A stretch of DNA of 64,000 nt from Gymnopilus junonius (taxonomy: Eukaryota > Basidiomycota > Agaricomycetes > Agaricales > Galerinaceae). How positions within the stretch are numbered: the stretch's first letter is position 1; the number at the start of each line of letters is the position of its first letter. The stretch is taken from NCBI GenBank assembly GCA_015501075.1, contig JADNYJ010000039.1:62001-126000 (forward strand). Direction: 5' to 3'. The position numbers and the translations under genes are program-made. The notes under the pieces are model-generated. The model worked only from the letters and a program-made list of their open reading frames with translations, was not told the DNA's origin and did no database searches. Below are positions 9,699 through 20,071 of the stretch, piece after piece.

Positions 9699-12018
9699 CT
9701 AATTATTATTTTGCCCAGCCGGCGGCACCTCTTCCTCAACCTTCTTCCTCCTGCCTTTGCCCCTCGTGGGTGGTGGTGGGTCCAAAGACTCCCGCAAAGT
9801 ACTCTCAAGCACAACCTTGGGCGAAACCACATTCTCAAACATTTCCTGGCCCTTCAAGGGAAACCCTCTTTCCCTATCAATCACGACCTTCTTTAACCCA
9901 ATCCCCGTCGTACCCACCACCATCTCCTCCTTTGCTTTCTTCCCTCCAGCTTCCCTCCCATCGCCATATGCATCCTCCATCCACTTGCCGTCAAACTTGG
10001 CAGTAGTTCGCACCACGTTGACTTCTAGATCAGCAGAGGTGAATTTTTCACCTAGGGCAATTCGGACATCCTCGATGGCTTTGAAGATGGGGGGAAGCTT
10101 TTGCAGGAAGGAGACCTCTTGATCTTTGGGGCTAGGTGAGCCCCATTCGGCGATCACGAGGACGCTTTTGAGGGAGTCCACGATTTCGGCTCTCCAGGTG
10201 CCGGAGGTGATGCGCATTTTGGAGCGGGTGAGGGCACGCCAGCGGCCAGTGACTGCCTGCTCCTCTGAGAAAGGAAAAAAAAAGGGATTAATTGAAGAGA
10301 AAAAGGTGTGGAAAAGAAGGTTTATTACCAGATGCCCTGATTTCAGTGTATAAATTTCCCAAAAACCCATCAATAGCCTTATCGTTCAAATGCCAGGGTA
10401 GCAACTTGGTGACACAGAATCCAACAAGGAACACCGACAGGGCAGCCTGAACAATGAGCATATTGACATCCGGATCCTGCCTCCTTGCCTGGTCCAACAA
10501 CAGGTTGACCATGGGTTCCCCAACGAAACCGCACGAACGCTCATAATGCTTTTTCATATCCGCTTCCGTCATGTTTCGTTTGGTTTTGGTTAACGTCTCA
10601 CCCAAGGAGGCTGCGGCCTGGAAGATCTCCTCATTGAGCACCATGATTTTCTCGCACACGTCCGAAACGGAGAGGGAGTCCGCTTTGGTAAGGAAGACTT
10701 GAGCACCAACGAGCTCGCGGCCGCGGATCTCGGAGAGGTTCTTGGTCTCTTCAAGTTCTTTGTAGACATTTGAGAGCTCGTGCTGCAGTCCGCCCACGCT
10801 CTCGCGGAGTCGAAGTCGCTCAGCATGGGCCTCGTGATAAGCGTGCCTACATCCCCTGTACTCGTCCTTGACGTATTTGAGCTCACTACGAAGGTGATGA
10901 ATCTCATTCATCGCCCGCTGCCATTCTCTGTCTCTAGGGGGCGCCAAAGCTCCAGACAAATTGCGGAAGGCACCTGCAATGACACTATACCCGCCTAGAA
11001 TATTAGACTGATCCCTGGCCTCTCCTTGTTGAAGCTGCTGTTGGGCGGCGACGTGCTCTGCTACGTGGGCTTGCTCTATCTGCTGCAGTGCTTGGATTTG
11101 CTCGGCAGGGTCAATGCCCAGACCCTCCAGACCCTCAGGGAGCTGTGTGTTCAAAGGAAGGCTGGAAAAGTTTGCCGCATCCTCGCCTTCGGTAGTGGGA
11201 CCGGGAATCCTATCGCGTGATGTGGTAGTCGTGCTGGTCTGGGGCGGTGCTGTCGCTGTTACTTTGGCATAGGACATTGTTGCGCTTGGGCGACTGTCAT
11301 TGGGTACCTGTGGGGGCTGTGAAGTACCTTTCGTAGGGGAGGGCTGTGCGCTGCTATGCTTTGCGATATCTGGGCTGGACCTAGGATCGCCTGGCTTGCT
11401 GGAAGGCTGCTGAGAGCGGGATTGCCTTGAGGTAGTATTAGATTGCTCTGGTCCCTGGGGTGGACGAGAGTCGTCCTTGGTCGAAGAGCGCGAAGAAGGG
11501 TGGGAAGTCCGACCGCCTTTCTCCTGCGCGTCCTGATCTTCTTGATATTGAAGGCCAGGACGAGCAAGGTACTCAAAACTGGACAAAGAGGCGGAGGATG
11601 TTGACGAGACTGATTCCGCTCTCGGCCTTTCCCTAGGCTGCTCTGTGCGTTCAGGGTCCCTAGACGACCGTTCTCTCTCCCTCTCTCGGTCCCTCCGTCT
11701 ATCTGTGGAATCAGACCTCTTTGTGTGCTGGTGAGATTGCTTATCGGGCACAGAAGGAGCAGGTCGACGTCTCGAGTTGCTTTCATTGCCTTCGGCCTCG
11801 CGGTCGTCGTTTGATCGCTTTGATCCATGGTCACGATCGCCAGTTACTGGCTTGCGTAATATTTGTCGTTGGGAATCGTCGTGCGGACGATGATGGGTGC
11901 TCTGGTGCCCGCTGCCACCCTGAGATCGCGACGATCTAGCATCGTGGGAGCCGCGGATTGTTTGAGGAACGGTAGAGAGCTCAGTCATTTCCCGCTCTGG
12001 TTCGTTCGTGGCAGGCAT
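9699..12018 (-). CDS. Coiled-coil, low-complexity protein of unknown function
   Basis: The first exon begins at MPATNEPEREM; the frame extends further upstream, but this ATG starts the hydrophilic protein. Residues about 20-270 are disordered and rich in S/R/P/Q, with an RRRDRERERERSSRD-type tract. Residues about 300-340 hold a Q/A-rich helix (QIQALQQIEQAHVAEH). A long coiled coil follows to about residue 450, then a helical C-terminal domain with GAQVFLTKADSLS. An intron at 10265-10328 joins to EEQAVTGRWRALTRSKMR and a tail ending in a basic GKGRRKKVEEE segment. The same domain order recurs in the damaged paralog at 62756-64000. I do not recognise a named family; it looks like a multi-copy Agaricomycete-specific protein. 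No catalytic motif is visible. Confidence 0.7.
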
Positions 12019-13364
12019 GGCTAGAAGATTTCGGATAGATGGGCAGATGGATGTGGGGTTTAAGAAGATAAGGAGGCGTGCCTTGCGGCTGACAATGCCA
12101 CCTACTAAGCGCCCAGGAAGGCTGTACTTGTCAAGGCGTTGATAGAATTGGATCGTATAGAACACGTGGGTGTATCAGGACGATGGCTATGCCCAAGTTC
12201 AATAGCCTCTAGTTCAGGGAGTCAAACGCAGTATCACGATGTAAGTTAGTCGTACGCAGTACTGTCTTCACCCATCTACCTTGGATGCGGGAGGTAGTTC
12301 GACCTCCTCATACAGTATCTTCAGAACAACAGTATGTGTTGATGTGAAAGTGTGACAAGAATCGCCGCATTCCAGGGCCTGTCAAATGGACACTGGATTG
12401 AAAGGTTGAAAACTTGTGAGAGAGGGAAGTCACGAACCTGGTGCATTTCGGTGAAGATGCTGGATGTCGACTTTAATGAAGGCACGGTAACTTCACCATT
12501 CATAATCCGGAAATTTAAAAATATCTCCCAAATAAAACTCTAGACTTCCTCAGGTCGTGATTCGTGAGAGCAGCAAATAAAAGAGAAATATTCGGGCAAC
12601 ACACGTGAAATGAAATGGGGATCAAGCTGGAAGAGGTCGGAAGCTAAAAAAAAATTCGCGAACGAAGCGCGTCGTTCATCTAGAATCACGTGCCTCATTT
12701 TCGGAGTTTTAACAATAGCTTGACGTGGCTGGTGCTGGTAACTCAATTTACAATGTGCCAGTGTGCATGTACACCGTATGCAGTTCGCTGTTTACTGCAA
12801 TGAACATGATCCAAGCCTCTCTCTTCCTCGTAACCTAATCTCAATTTGTTCCTGTCTCCTTTCCTTTTTCCTCCTCGAATTTCAGCCTCTCAATGTTCTT
12901 GTATCCTTGCCCTTGTATTCTCGATTCTCGATGTACTCTTACTGCTTATTTATCAAGGGTGCTAGTATGAATGATTGTTTTACTTTCATAGAAGAATCCT
13001 GATTTTTAATAGCCAAAAATTTCTGTAAAGCGGCGATTTCAAGCGAGCTCCATCTGGCTCTTTTGGTTCTAGTCATTCCTCCTCACTCTGCGAGTGCAGT
13101 GCGGCAATCTCCTCTCCATACTCTGACAGTAATTCGCTGCCACTTTTGCCTTCATTGCTTCTTATTCTTGCCTGATTGTTTGGGGCGGAACACTCAGTCA
13201 TGTATAGTCTTCCTGTGCTACTTCCAGAATCCGAAGCCCTCTGTATTAGTATTACTAGATTTTCGAACTCATCTTTCAGAACCTTGAAGCTTCAGCTTCA
13301 GCTTTTTACGTTGCCGAATCTTCTTCATCCAGAGAAGGACGACGGATCTTGGCTCAGCTTGGGG
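12019..13364. other. Intergenic, nothing recognised
   Basis: No supported gene is present. The right half is pyrimidine-rich (TCTTCC runs), as is common in 5' regions of highly expressed fungal genes, and leads into the TATA box of the secreted protein gene. Confidence 0.4.
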
Positions 13365-13370
13365 TATAAA
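13365..13370 (+). promoter_or_regulatory. TATA box of the RlpA-like gene
   Basis: TATAAA sits in a GGGG..CCCC context, 98 bp upstream of the ATG at 13468, with a C/T-rich leader between them. Confidence 0.55.
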
Positions 13371-13467
13371 TCCCCTTCCCTTTCTGCCAGTACTGGGCCC
13401 ACACCGCCCATTGACTTCTTCGCCGTCCAACCTCTCTCTTCCTAGTTATTGCATTATCCACGACGAC

Positions 13468-14318
13468 ATGTTTAAATTTGCCCTCTTCGTCTTGCTGGTG
13501 GCTGTCTCCACCACCTCTACAGCAGCACAAGCTCGTGTAGGAGACTGTAAGCTAGCATCCTCCTCTTCTTCTTCCTCGCTCTCTTCTTTATCGACCTTCT
13601 TCCTCCTTCATCCTACTCTAATGCCCCTCGATAAATTTGTTCCCGGATTTCAAGTGTCCGATTATTGACATAACCACAACCATATCCTTTCTTCTTTCTT
13701 TTACCTTCACAGTGTTCAACTTCATCCCCTCTCTCGGCGCATGCGGGTTTACCAACACAAGTCAGCAGATAGTTGCTTCCGTGCCTAGTGCGGTGTTCAG
13801 CAGCTACCCGTGAGTCACCCATCAGATTAGGGTGCAAATGTAAACTGACGTACTCCTTGCTTAACGCCCTCTTTCATCCTTTGATAGGGGAGCTGGTACA
13901 AATCCAAACAAGTTGAGTAGCCATCCATTTACTCCCTTTCTCTCTTCATTATCTCAAATATCAATGTCATTCTTTCGATGACCAGAAATCCAATATGCCA
14001 CCATAGCGTCCAAATTGAATGTATGTCCTCTTTCAATGATCAGCTTCATACCCAGAGGATTTTCTTGGCCTTTTTCGAGTATCGATGTCTCTTTTCAATT
14101 TGACTTTTTAAATATCAGCCTGCCCAAACCGCTGACTTCCTCTCCTCCCTCTCCAAACCTCTGCCCTAACAGCCGGCCAAACAACACTCACAGCCCCTAT
14201 CGTCGACTTTTACACTGCAGCGACAGACTCCAACGTTGGACTGAGCGCAGCTGGGTTCGTCAAATTTGCAGATCTGGACGACGGGGTTGTAAGGAACGTG
14301 AGTTGGGTTGTTGTTTAA
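13468..14318 (+). CDS. Secreted RlpA-like double-psi beta-barrel protein
   Basis: Four or five short exons encode a protein of about 125 residues with a clear signal peptide (MFKFALFVLLVAVSTTSTAAQA). The mature part matches the fungal RlpA/barwin/expansin-like double-psi beta-barrel pattern. Landmarks are SLGACGFTN, a QQIVASV strand, the second Cys in NPICHHSVQIE, then GQTTLTAPIVDFYTAA and LSAAGFVKFADLDDGVV, ending in VSWVVV. Introns begin near 13546, 13809, 13914 and 14022. The PIVDFYTAA segment replaces the usual VVDxCPGC, so the Cys pair of that loop is missing. Such proteins are abundant secreted cell-wall-associated proteins of Agaricomycetes; wall loosening or carbohydrate binding is possible but not shown here. 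Confidence 0.75.
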
Positions 14319-14740
14319 GGTTTGGAGTTTTGAGTGGAAATGGAAGGATACAAGATACAGTAGTCGCTATAGGCGCTTAAAGCTAGTACGAGTGCTGTCG
14401 CCCCTTTTGTTATTTGGTAAAGCAACGCAGCGTCGATATGAAATTCAGACATTCAGAAAAAGAAGGAGAAAACAACAACCTCCCTAGTCGGCCACAAACA
14501 ATGTTATGCAAATGTGCTTCAAATCGAATCGGACTCGGAAATTACTGCTCAAAGGGAGGATAATCGAACTGTATATTTCGAAAGTGCAAAAAAAGTCAGA
14601 TAGACGATCTAAGATGAGAATGTAGAAGGGTCTAGGTTTCTAGACATACATATCATCTGACAACCTGTCTAGGACAAAAGATGAGACTTGCGGCAGTGCT
14701 GTCTGACGCATCTCAAATTGTAAAAAAAACCAAACCAGGG

Positions 14741-15643
14741 TCAAGTAATAAGCAATTGGTAAAAGACTGGGTACTCGACTTGGACGTGCCCAGGCAGACA
14801 AGTCCTGATCTCCTCGAATGGGAAATAACCACAACAGTCTTCATCGATCGGTTCATCCGAAGTCAACTGAAGCATCCTCAAGCACCCCAGCTTGGAAATT
14901 TTCTTTACAAAGTCCCGTGGTACAATGGCCATCTCGTCGACGTTCAAGGATAGGTTCCGAACGGCAACTGCAGATCGGAGAAGGGTGTTTAATACCCAAA
15001 TTGGTGGGTACAACACCATGTCTATGTGTAGATTGTGAAGTCGAGGCCAAACATTCGTACACGACTCTCGAAGGACTCTATCCTTTACTTCAAGGTCGTG
15101 CTGGTTACCGTTACCAACAGGCTTCAAAACCCAATTGAGGATTGACAGAGAAAGCGGTAAATCCCCCGCGCGTCCGAACCAGTTGACGACCAGCTTGGAG
15201 AAAGCGGTCACATCGACTTCTCGATAGATGGAGAGGTGCCACCAAAGCCTGGGCGTCGTGGTGGCGATAGCTCGCCATGATGATGATACTCGGCAGAGCA
15301 GCAGTGGGGATGGCCTCGACCTGTTGGTGTTATCCTTACGTGACCGGTGAATGTTCGAGCTCCAATTCGAGTCCCAGTCGTTCCCGAGCTGAACATAGGC
15401 GAAGAATACCTCGGAAATGAGCTCTGGAGGTAGGAGTTTGAAAGCCGGATATGTTAAGGACATTTTGTTTCCAGGCACTACATCTTTAGTTTTCCAAGCT
15501 CCAATGCAGGTCCTAAATGATTGATCGAAAAAGCCACAGGAAAACCTTGGAAAATAAAGGGTGATCCATTTCAGTGCCAGTTCGAAATATCCGACCTTTT
15601 CCGCTGGAGGTTTGGACTCGGAAGTATTCCTTCCTGCGTCCAT
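14741..15643 (-). CDS. F-box protein, single exon
   Basis: This uninterrupted 300-codon frame has the Agaricomycete F-box signature FKLLPPELISEVFFAYV at about residues 68-84, then LLLCRVSSSWRAIATTTPRLWWHL. It continues into a leucine-rich region (LHNLHIDM, LNTLLRSAVAVRNLSL, LRMLQLTS). It would act as a substrate adaptor of an SCF-type ubiquitin ligase. It belongs to a different subfamily from the F-box genes at 15.9-19.8 kb, which start with a short SLPQELLD motif. The protein is shorter than typical members (450-600 residues), so a 3' exon may be missed or the tail lost. Confidence 0.7.
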   Translation of the reverse strand: MDAGRNTSESKPPAEKVGYFELALKWITLYFPRFSCGFFDQSFRTCIGAWKTKDVVPGNKMSLTYPAFKLLPPELISEVFFAYVQLGNDWDSNWSSNIHRSRKDNTNRSRPSPLLLCRVSSSWRAIATTTPRLWWHLSIYREVDVTAFSKLVVNWFGRAGDLPLSLSILNWVLKPVGNGNQHDLEVKDRVLRESCTNVWPRLHNLHIDMVLYPPIWVLNTLLRSAVAVRNLSLNVDEMAIVPRDFVKKISKLGCLRMLQLTSDEPIDEDCCGYFPFEEIRTCLPGHVQVEYPVFYQLLIT

Positions 15644-16012
15644 TGATGTTGGTTGGGGCTGATCAGATATGAAGTGCGTATGGAAGGAAGGATGATGCTG
15701 TAAGACGTCTCAGAAAAGATGGCAAAACAAGCATCGGTCCAATCGGTCCAAGGGCGGTATTAGAATTAAGATAAGATAAGATTGCTTTCAAACTTAGCCG
15801 TTCAATCGACTCGGATCAAGCTCCCTTTTTTATTCGAACTTGAACCGGAACCACAACTGGGAATTCTGCAAAGTAGTATCTCTTTTCAAGCCTACGCAAT
15901 TTCAAGCTTCTCTAGATTCTCTATGTTCATGTCCGACGTTCCTTCCTTGCCTCAGAAGCTTATCGATTGAATTATAGATGAATTCACTCCCTGGCAGCCT
16001 CAGTCCGTAGAC

Positions 16013-16758
16013 TAAGGCTCCAACCATATAGTATACGTATAGGGTCGACAACTTAAATATACGGATACGGTTGTTTAGTGTATATTTACTGTATATATAC
16101 GGTTATACGGCTAGTTGTATACGGTTCCAAAAAAGAAATAAAAATATTTTTTCTATTTACGAAAAACAGAGTTCTACGGCCGCCTATGGGTCAATCCTTC
16201 TTGCCTGACATGCTCCTATGCTTTTTGCGAGGTGCTGTAAGCTCGTCCGGGTCTCTCCAGTTGAAAAGGCCACTCCGAATCCACACCTTTGCTAATAATG
16301 CCTCCCGAATAGTCTTGTCGCGCATTGATAATGAATGGCAAGCAATTTGAAATTCAGTGATGCAGTGATCGGCATTGCAACTCAGGGGGGAGGGGTTAAA
16401 ACAGCAGTTCATGGAGGAAAGCACAGATATATTGGGTTGTAGTGAGGTATAACAATGAAATGAATGGAAAAGGGATATCACGAAGGGCAGATCAGCCCAC
16501 AGCGTACGCGTTGAAAGCCTTTGCTGGTGTTGTTGATGGTTGAAGTAAGAGATTGTGGAGTCACGAACCGTGACATCAGCATTTATAAGCAATGCCGAGG
16601 GTGCCGGGTAAGCCACCTGAGCCTAACCATATAACTGTACAGTATACTGTATATTTACTGTATACTGGGATTTCTCGATGGGGGTCTATACATATACGTA
16701 TACGTATACAGTATTAACCGTATATATACGGTAGGTATATAGTACGGTTGGAGCCTTA
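16013..16758 (-). mobile_element. hAT-like non-autonomous element, copy 1
   Basis: This 746-bp element is bounded by the 13-bp inverted terminal repeat TAAGGCTCCAACC and flanked by a perfect 8-bp target duplication (CCGTAGAC at 16005-16012 and 16759-16766). An 8-bp duplication with short inverted ends is characteristic of the hAT superfamily. Both subterminal regions are packed with TATACGGT/ACCGTATA-type motifs, plausible transposase-binding sites. No transposase domain is recognisable, only a 141-codon frame, so mobilisation in trans is inferred. It is almost identical to copy 2, which lies inverted at 20072-20817. Confidence 0.88.
16191..16616 (-). CDS. 141-codon open frame inside hAT-like element copy 1
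   Basis: The frame starts MAYPAPSALLINADV and ends in a basic tail (RKKHRSMSGKKD). It contains several Cys/His residues (NCCFNPS, CNADHCITEF) but no transposase or zinc-finger pattern that I recognise. The same frame is kept in copy 2 with one amino-acid change (Q to L). It may be a leftover of a captured or internally deleted gene, and expression is uncertain. Confidence 0.35.
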   Translation of the reverse strand: MAYPAPSALLINADVTVRDSTISYFNHQQHQQRLSTRTLWADLPFVISLFHSFHCYTSLQPNISVLSSMNCCFNPSPLSCNADHCITEFQIACHSLSMRDKTIREALLAKVWIRSGLFNWRDPDELTAPRKKHRSMSGKKD

Positions 16759-17403
16759 CCGTAGACAAGGAGGCACACAAGGCTCTCCTGGCGTGTACAC
16801 TTGTCAGTAAATCGTTTGGTGCACCAGCACAGCGACTTCTCTTGGTATACATCGTGATTCACGATGATTCTTTCAAAATCGCATTTCTGCATTCAGCCTT
16901 GAAGTACTCTCCGCATTCATGACATCATATACGATCCCTTCAAATTTCCCTCAAGCCGGTCGACCCGTATTTCCAACTTTACGAAGACATTTTATCACTT
17001 CTCTTATCTAACTCTGTCAACCTTCAACGATTGGGCATATCATGCAATGCCAGTGCCAAGACAGTTGGCAAACCTTCTGGATTTGCTGACTGGAGTCTGG
17101 AATTTTGCAATATGGTCTACAAGCTCGGACAGGCTTCTACCCTCACTACGCTTTGCCTCAAATATATCCACATCGCATTTTTTCCTCGGTTATCCAAGAG
17201 GCTTCGTGATCTGTAAAGGGCATCAACTCCAACACCCCCGTTGGTAGATAACTGACCTATTGCAACGCTTAATCCTTTTAAATGTGTCGCACCGAAGCAT
17301 CTCATAATAGCAGAGGTTGTAGCACTCTTAAGGAACAAGGTCTATCTACATTCGTTGTATGCGACCGGCTCAGAAACCTTATATTTTACTATCTTTGTCG
17401 TGA

Positions 17404-17977
17404 TCATCTTTTCCGACATGCGCCAAAAAAACCTTCTACTGCGCCTTTGGCAAGCTCGTCAAAAGTCATTTCATCTATTTTTTGTGAAAATTCCCATGTC
17501 TCTAGCCTTTTCCTCTTAAAATCGATGAAATATGACCACTCACAGAAAACAGTATCTTCCATGAAGTATGCTGGAATTGACCTGAGTACCTGAAAAAGCA
17601 TTACGAGATATAAGAATCTACTTGAGTCTATCATATGCTTGAGCTGTCAATTCAATCTGAATTTCAGGAAGTGCATCCGCGCCCTGTACCTTCAGGAACA
17701 GGGAAAACCAATCGGCGAGATCGTGGGCACTACGGCCTCCTTCAGAAAAGCCCGCCTTAGTGCATGTTTTTCAAATTTTCAATGGTGGTTCTGCAAGTGG
17801 CTAAACCCAAGTGATGTCAGCGACGCGTTTAGCCATCTCCTTGTACCCTTCAGGCTTGAGGCCAAGTATGAACTTGACAATATTAGCTCTTAGATTACTC
17901 GTGTAAGAGACATAGTGGTTATAGGAACCATAACATTTTGAAGCGATGGTAAATCCCAAAAGTCCTCGAGTGCCCAC
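17404..17977 (-). pseudogene. MGTRGL-family pseudogene (convergent to the F-box pseudogene)
   Basis: This full-length decayed copy of the gene at 57006-57579 starts with GTG where the intact gene has ATG (VGTRGLLGF versus MGTRGLLGF). It continues with GSYNHYVSY, NIVKFILGLKPEG and MAKRVADITWV, then two in-frame stops, TKAGFSEGG, LADWFSLF, and QGADALPEIQ. After the intron position come FCEWSYFIDFKRKRLETWE and DEMTFDELAKGAVEGFF. Loss of the start codon, two stops and a disturbed splice site make it a pseudogene. It lies tail-to-tail with the F-box pseudogene at 15929-17216. Confidence 0.85.
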
Positions 17978-18287
17978 TTAGGGGGGCGACGCGCCGTCCT
18001 AATTTATATTAGTGGTTCGCAACGCGCGTCCCAAACGCGATCACGTGTTGCATTCCTATCTACATACCTGGTTTGAGCTGCCTCACCTAAGTTAAATGGC
18101 AGAGTTTGAGGTTGAACGTAACGTCGAATGGCTGTTGAATATGAAGATGAGACTCGAGAGTGCCTTGATTGAAGGGCCCATACTCTGTATGTCCGACAAA
18201 CTGAGTCATCGTTTCTGACACATTATGTAATACCACGACTCGGAGCTTCAAGCTGCAAAGCCTTTAGGTGGATCTTATCCATCAACC

Positions 18288-19825
18288 ATGTCTGGCATCC
18301 TATCTTTGCCCCAGGAGCTCCTAGACTGTATCATAGAGGAATTCACTCAACAGCACCCATCCGTAGACGAGGAAGCACACAAAACTATTCTGGCTTGTAC
18401 GCTCGTCAACAAGCCGTTCAGTTCATCAGCACGTCGATTCCTCTCTTTGGACATCGCCATTCACGATGAGGATTACAAGAATGACTTCCTACGGTCAACT
18501 ATAAAGTCATCTCCAGGCATATGCGATCGCTTGCGATCCCTCCGCATTTACCTGTCTTCTCCGCCTCCACAACCCAAAGAAGTAGAGGACCTTTTGACAT
18601 TTTTGCTAGCTAACCCAGTCAAACTGGAACGATTGGCCATTGTTCTTGATGGAGAAAATTATCAAGTTCTTCCTTTTTATGAGAAGCTGAATGAAGGGAT
18701 CCGCGACACGATTTTTCGGGTCCGAGACTCTTCTAGGATCAAGATGCTCCGTCTCAGATCTGTCGACACATCTACATTTGAAATTGCCAAGTTCAAAGGA
18801 TTGCAAGCACTTATACTCGACCTATGTACCTTCGATATGGGACCTAAGAAGCATGTAAAGGCCGAAGCCTTCAGGACGTTGGAAACTCTGCAAATAAACC
18901 AATGCTTAACGAGCTTTTCAGAGAACCTCTATTTGTTGTCCACTGGTACTGGGAGAAAAAATGCATTTTGTAATCTAAAGACTTTTCGCTGTGTCATCAA
19001 TGAGGATGACGGCTTGACTCTCACGCGGAATTTTCTACGAAACTTTGGTGGAGGAATCAACCTGGAAAGCCTTGACTTGTGAGTCGCCCCGAATATCTCA
19101 TTCCCAGTCGTTATCATAACATGATGGAATACGTAGAATCGAAAAGATACCCGACGAAAGCCATTGGCGGAGTCATAATGAAGCCCGTTCGGAAGTCTTT
19201 GACCTGTGAGTAGTCGCAACCTTATTTTCGGTTAATATTGAAAACTGACGGAATTATTAGAACTCATGAAATATTCCTACACAACCATTATTGGCGCCAA
19301 CCCGATGACATAGATCGTTTTCATTTGAACTACTTTCAAAACCTCACACGTTTGAAAATACAATGCACCATTCCGAAAGATAGGAAGACATTGCGCCGAA
19401 AGATATCACCTCGCATTCTACTTCGTCCGTGTCTGACAGACTCCACAACTCTCAAGTCTATTCACGTATCTTTTAATATGCCATATCCAATGATAGGATC
19501 GTCGCTCGAGCTCTTATTATTCGATAATCATGATTGGAGAAGTCTCGACACGACGCTCTCAGATCCGACATATTATCCATCACTCCATTCCTTTAAAATT
19601 ACTCTGTGCACAAGAGCAAGTGTCGATTGTCACCACGACGCGGTTGAAGATGTACGACGTTTATCGGCCAGTCCTGCATTTCGGTTTCCACGACTCAGGA
19701 GCTTACGGTCAATCATACCCAATATTGAGATAGCTGTAGAGGACGTACATCGTCTGACACCCATCTCCGACCTTGTTGCTGAGATGACTGACGAATTGAG
19801 GAAGATGAATACGATTATTCCATGA
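18288..19825 (+). CDS. F-box protein (SLPQELLD subfamily)
   Basis: Three exons (18288-19078, 19137-19205, 19261-19825) join in frame to give 474 residues. The N-terminus MSGILSLPQELLDCIIEEF is a minimal F-box. EEAHKTILACTLVNKPFSSSARRFLS follows and is the subfamily hallmark. The rest is leucine-rich: LRSLRIYLSSP, VKLERLAIVLD, MLRLRSVD, LQALILDLCTF, LTRLKIQC, TTLKSIHVSF. The C-terminus carries LRSIIPNIEIAVEDVH, also found in the 46683-48552 paralog. It is expected to be an SCF adaptor with an unknown target. It is convergent with an MGTRGL-family pseudogene just downstream. Confidence 0.8.
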
Positions 19826-20071
19826 TTTAATGGGAAGAGCTCTGATTATCGCGTTTATAATTGGGTTGGGACATGTAGCGAACTGGAAAATAAAGAAGCA
19901 CGGTTTCTAGATTGTAAGACTGGATAAATGTTATCGAAATTCGTAGTATATAGTCAATCTTGCGTCTTATTGCAACCCTTCATAAACAAAATGACTTACT
20001 GCATGTAAATGCTTGAGCTCTCCGCTTTGAATTGCAGGGAGGGCAGCAGCGTTTCGCGGGTTGCTTAGAAG

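Larger units (their letters stand above)
15929..17216 (+). pseudogene. F-box pseudogene interrupted by a hAT-like element
   Basis: The left part (15929-16012) reads MSDVPSLPQKLID, then an in-frame TGA at 15968-15970, then IIDEFTPWQPQSVD. The right part from 16759 resumes exactly with VDKEAHKALLACTLVSKSFGAPAQRLL, followed by another in-frame TGA near 16919 and LRR-like remnants to 17216. The sequence matches the intact gene at 18288 (SLPQELLDCIIEEF, SVDEEAHKT, ACTLVNKPF). The 746-bp element sits between the two parts with its 8-bp target duplication CCGTAGAC, the same bases present once in the intact gene at 18361. The stop codons show the copy is dead apart from the insertion. Confidence 0.85.
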
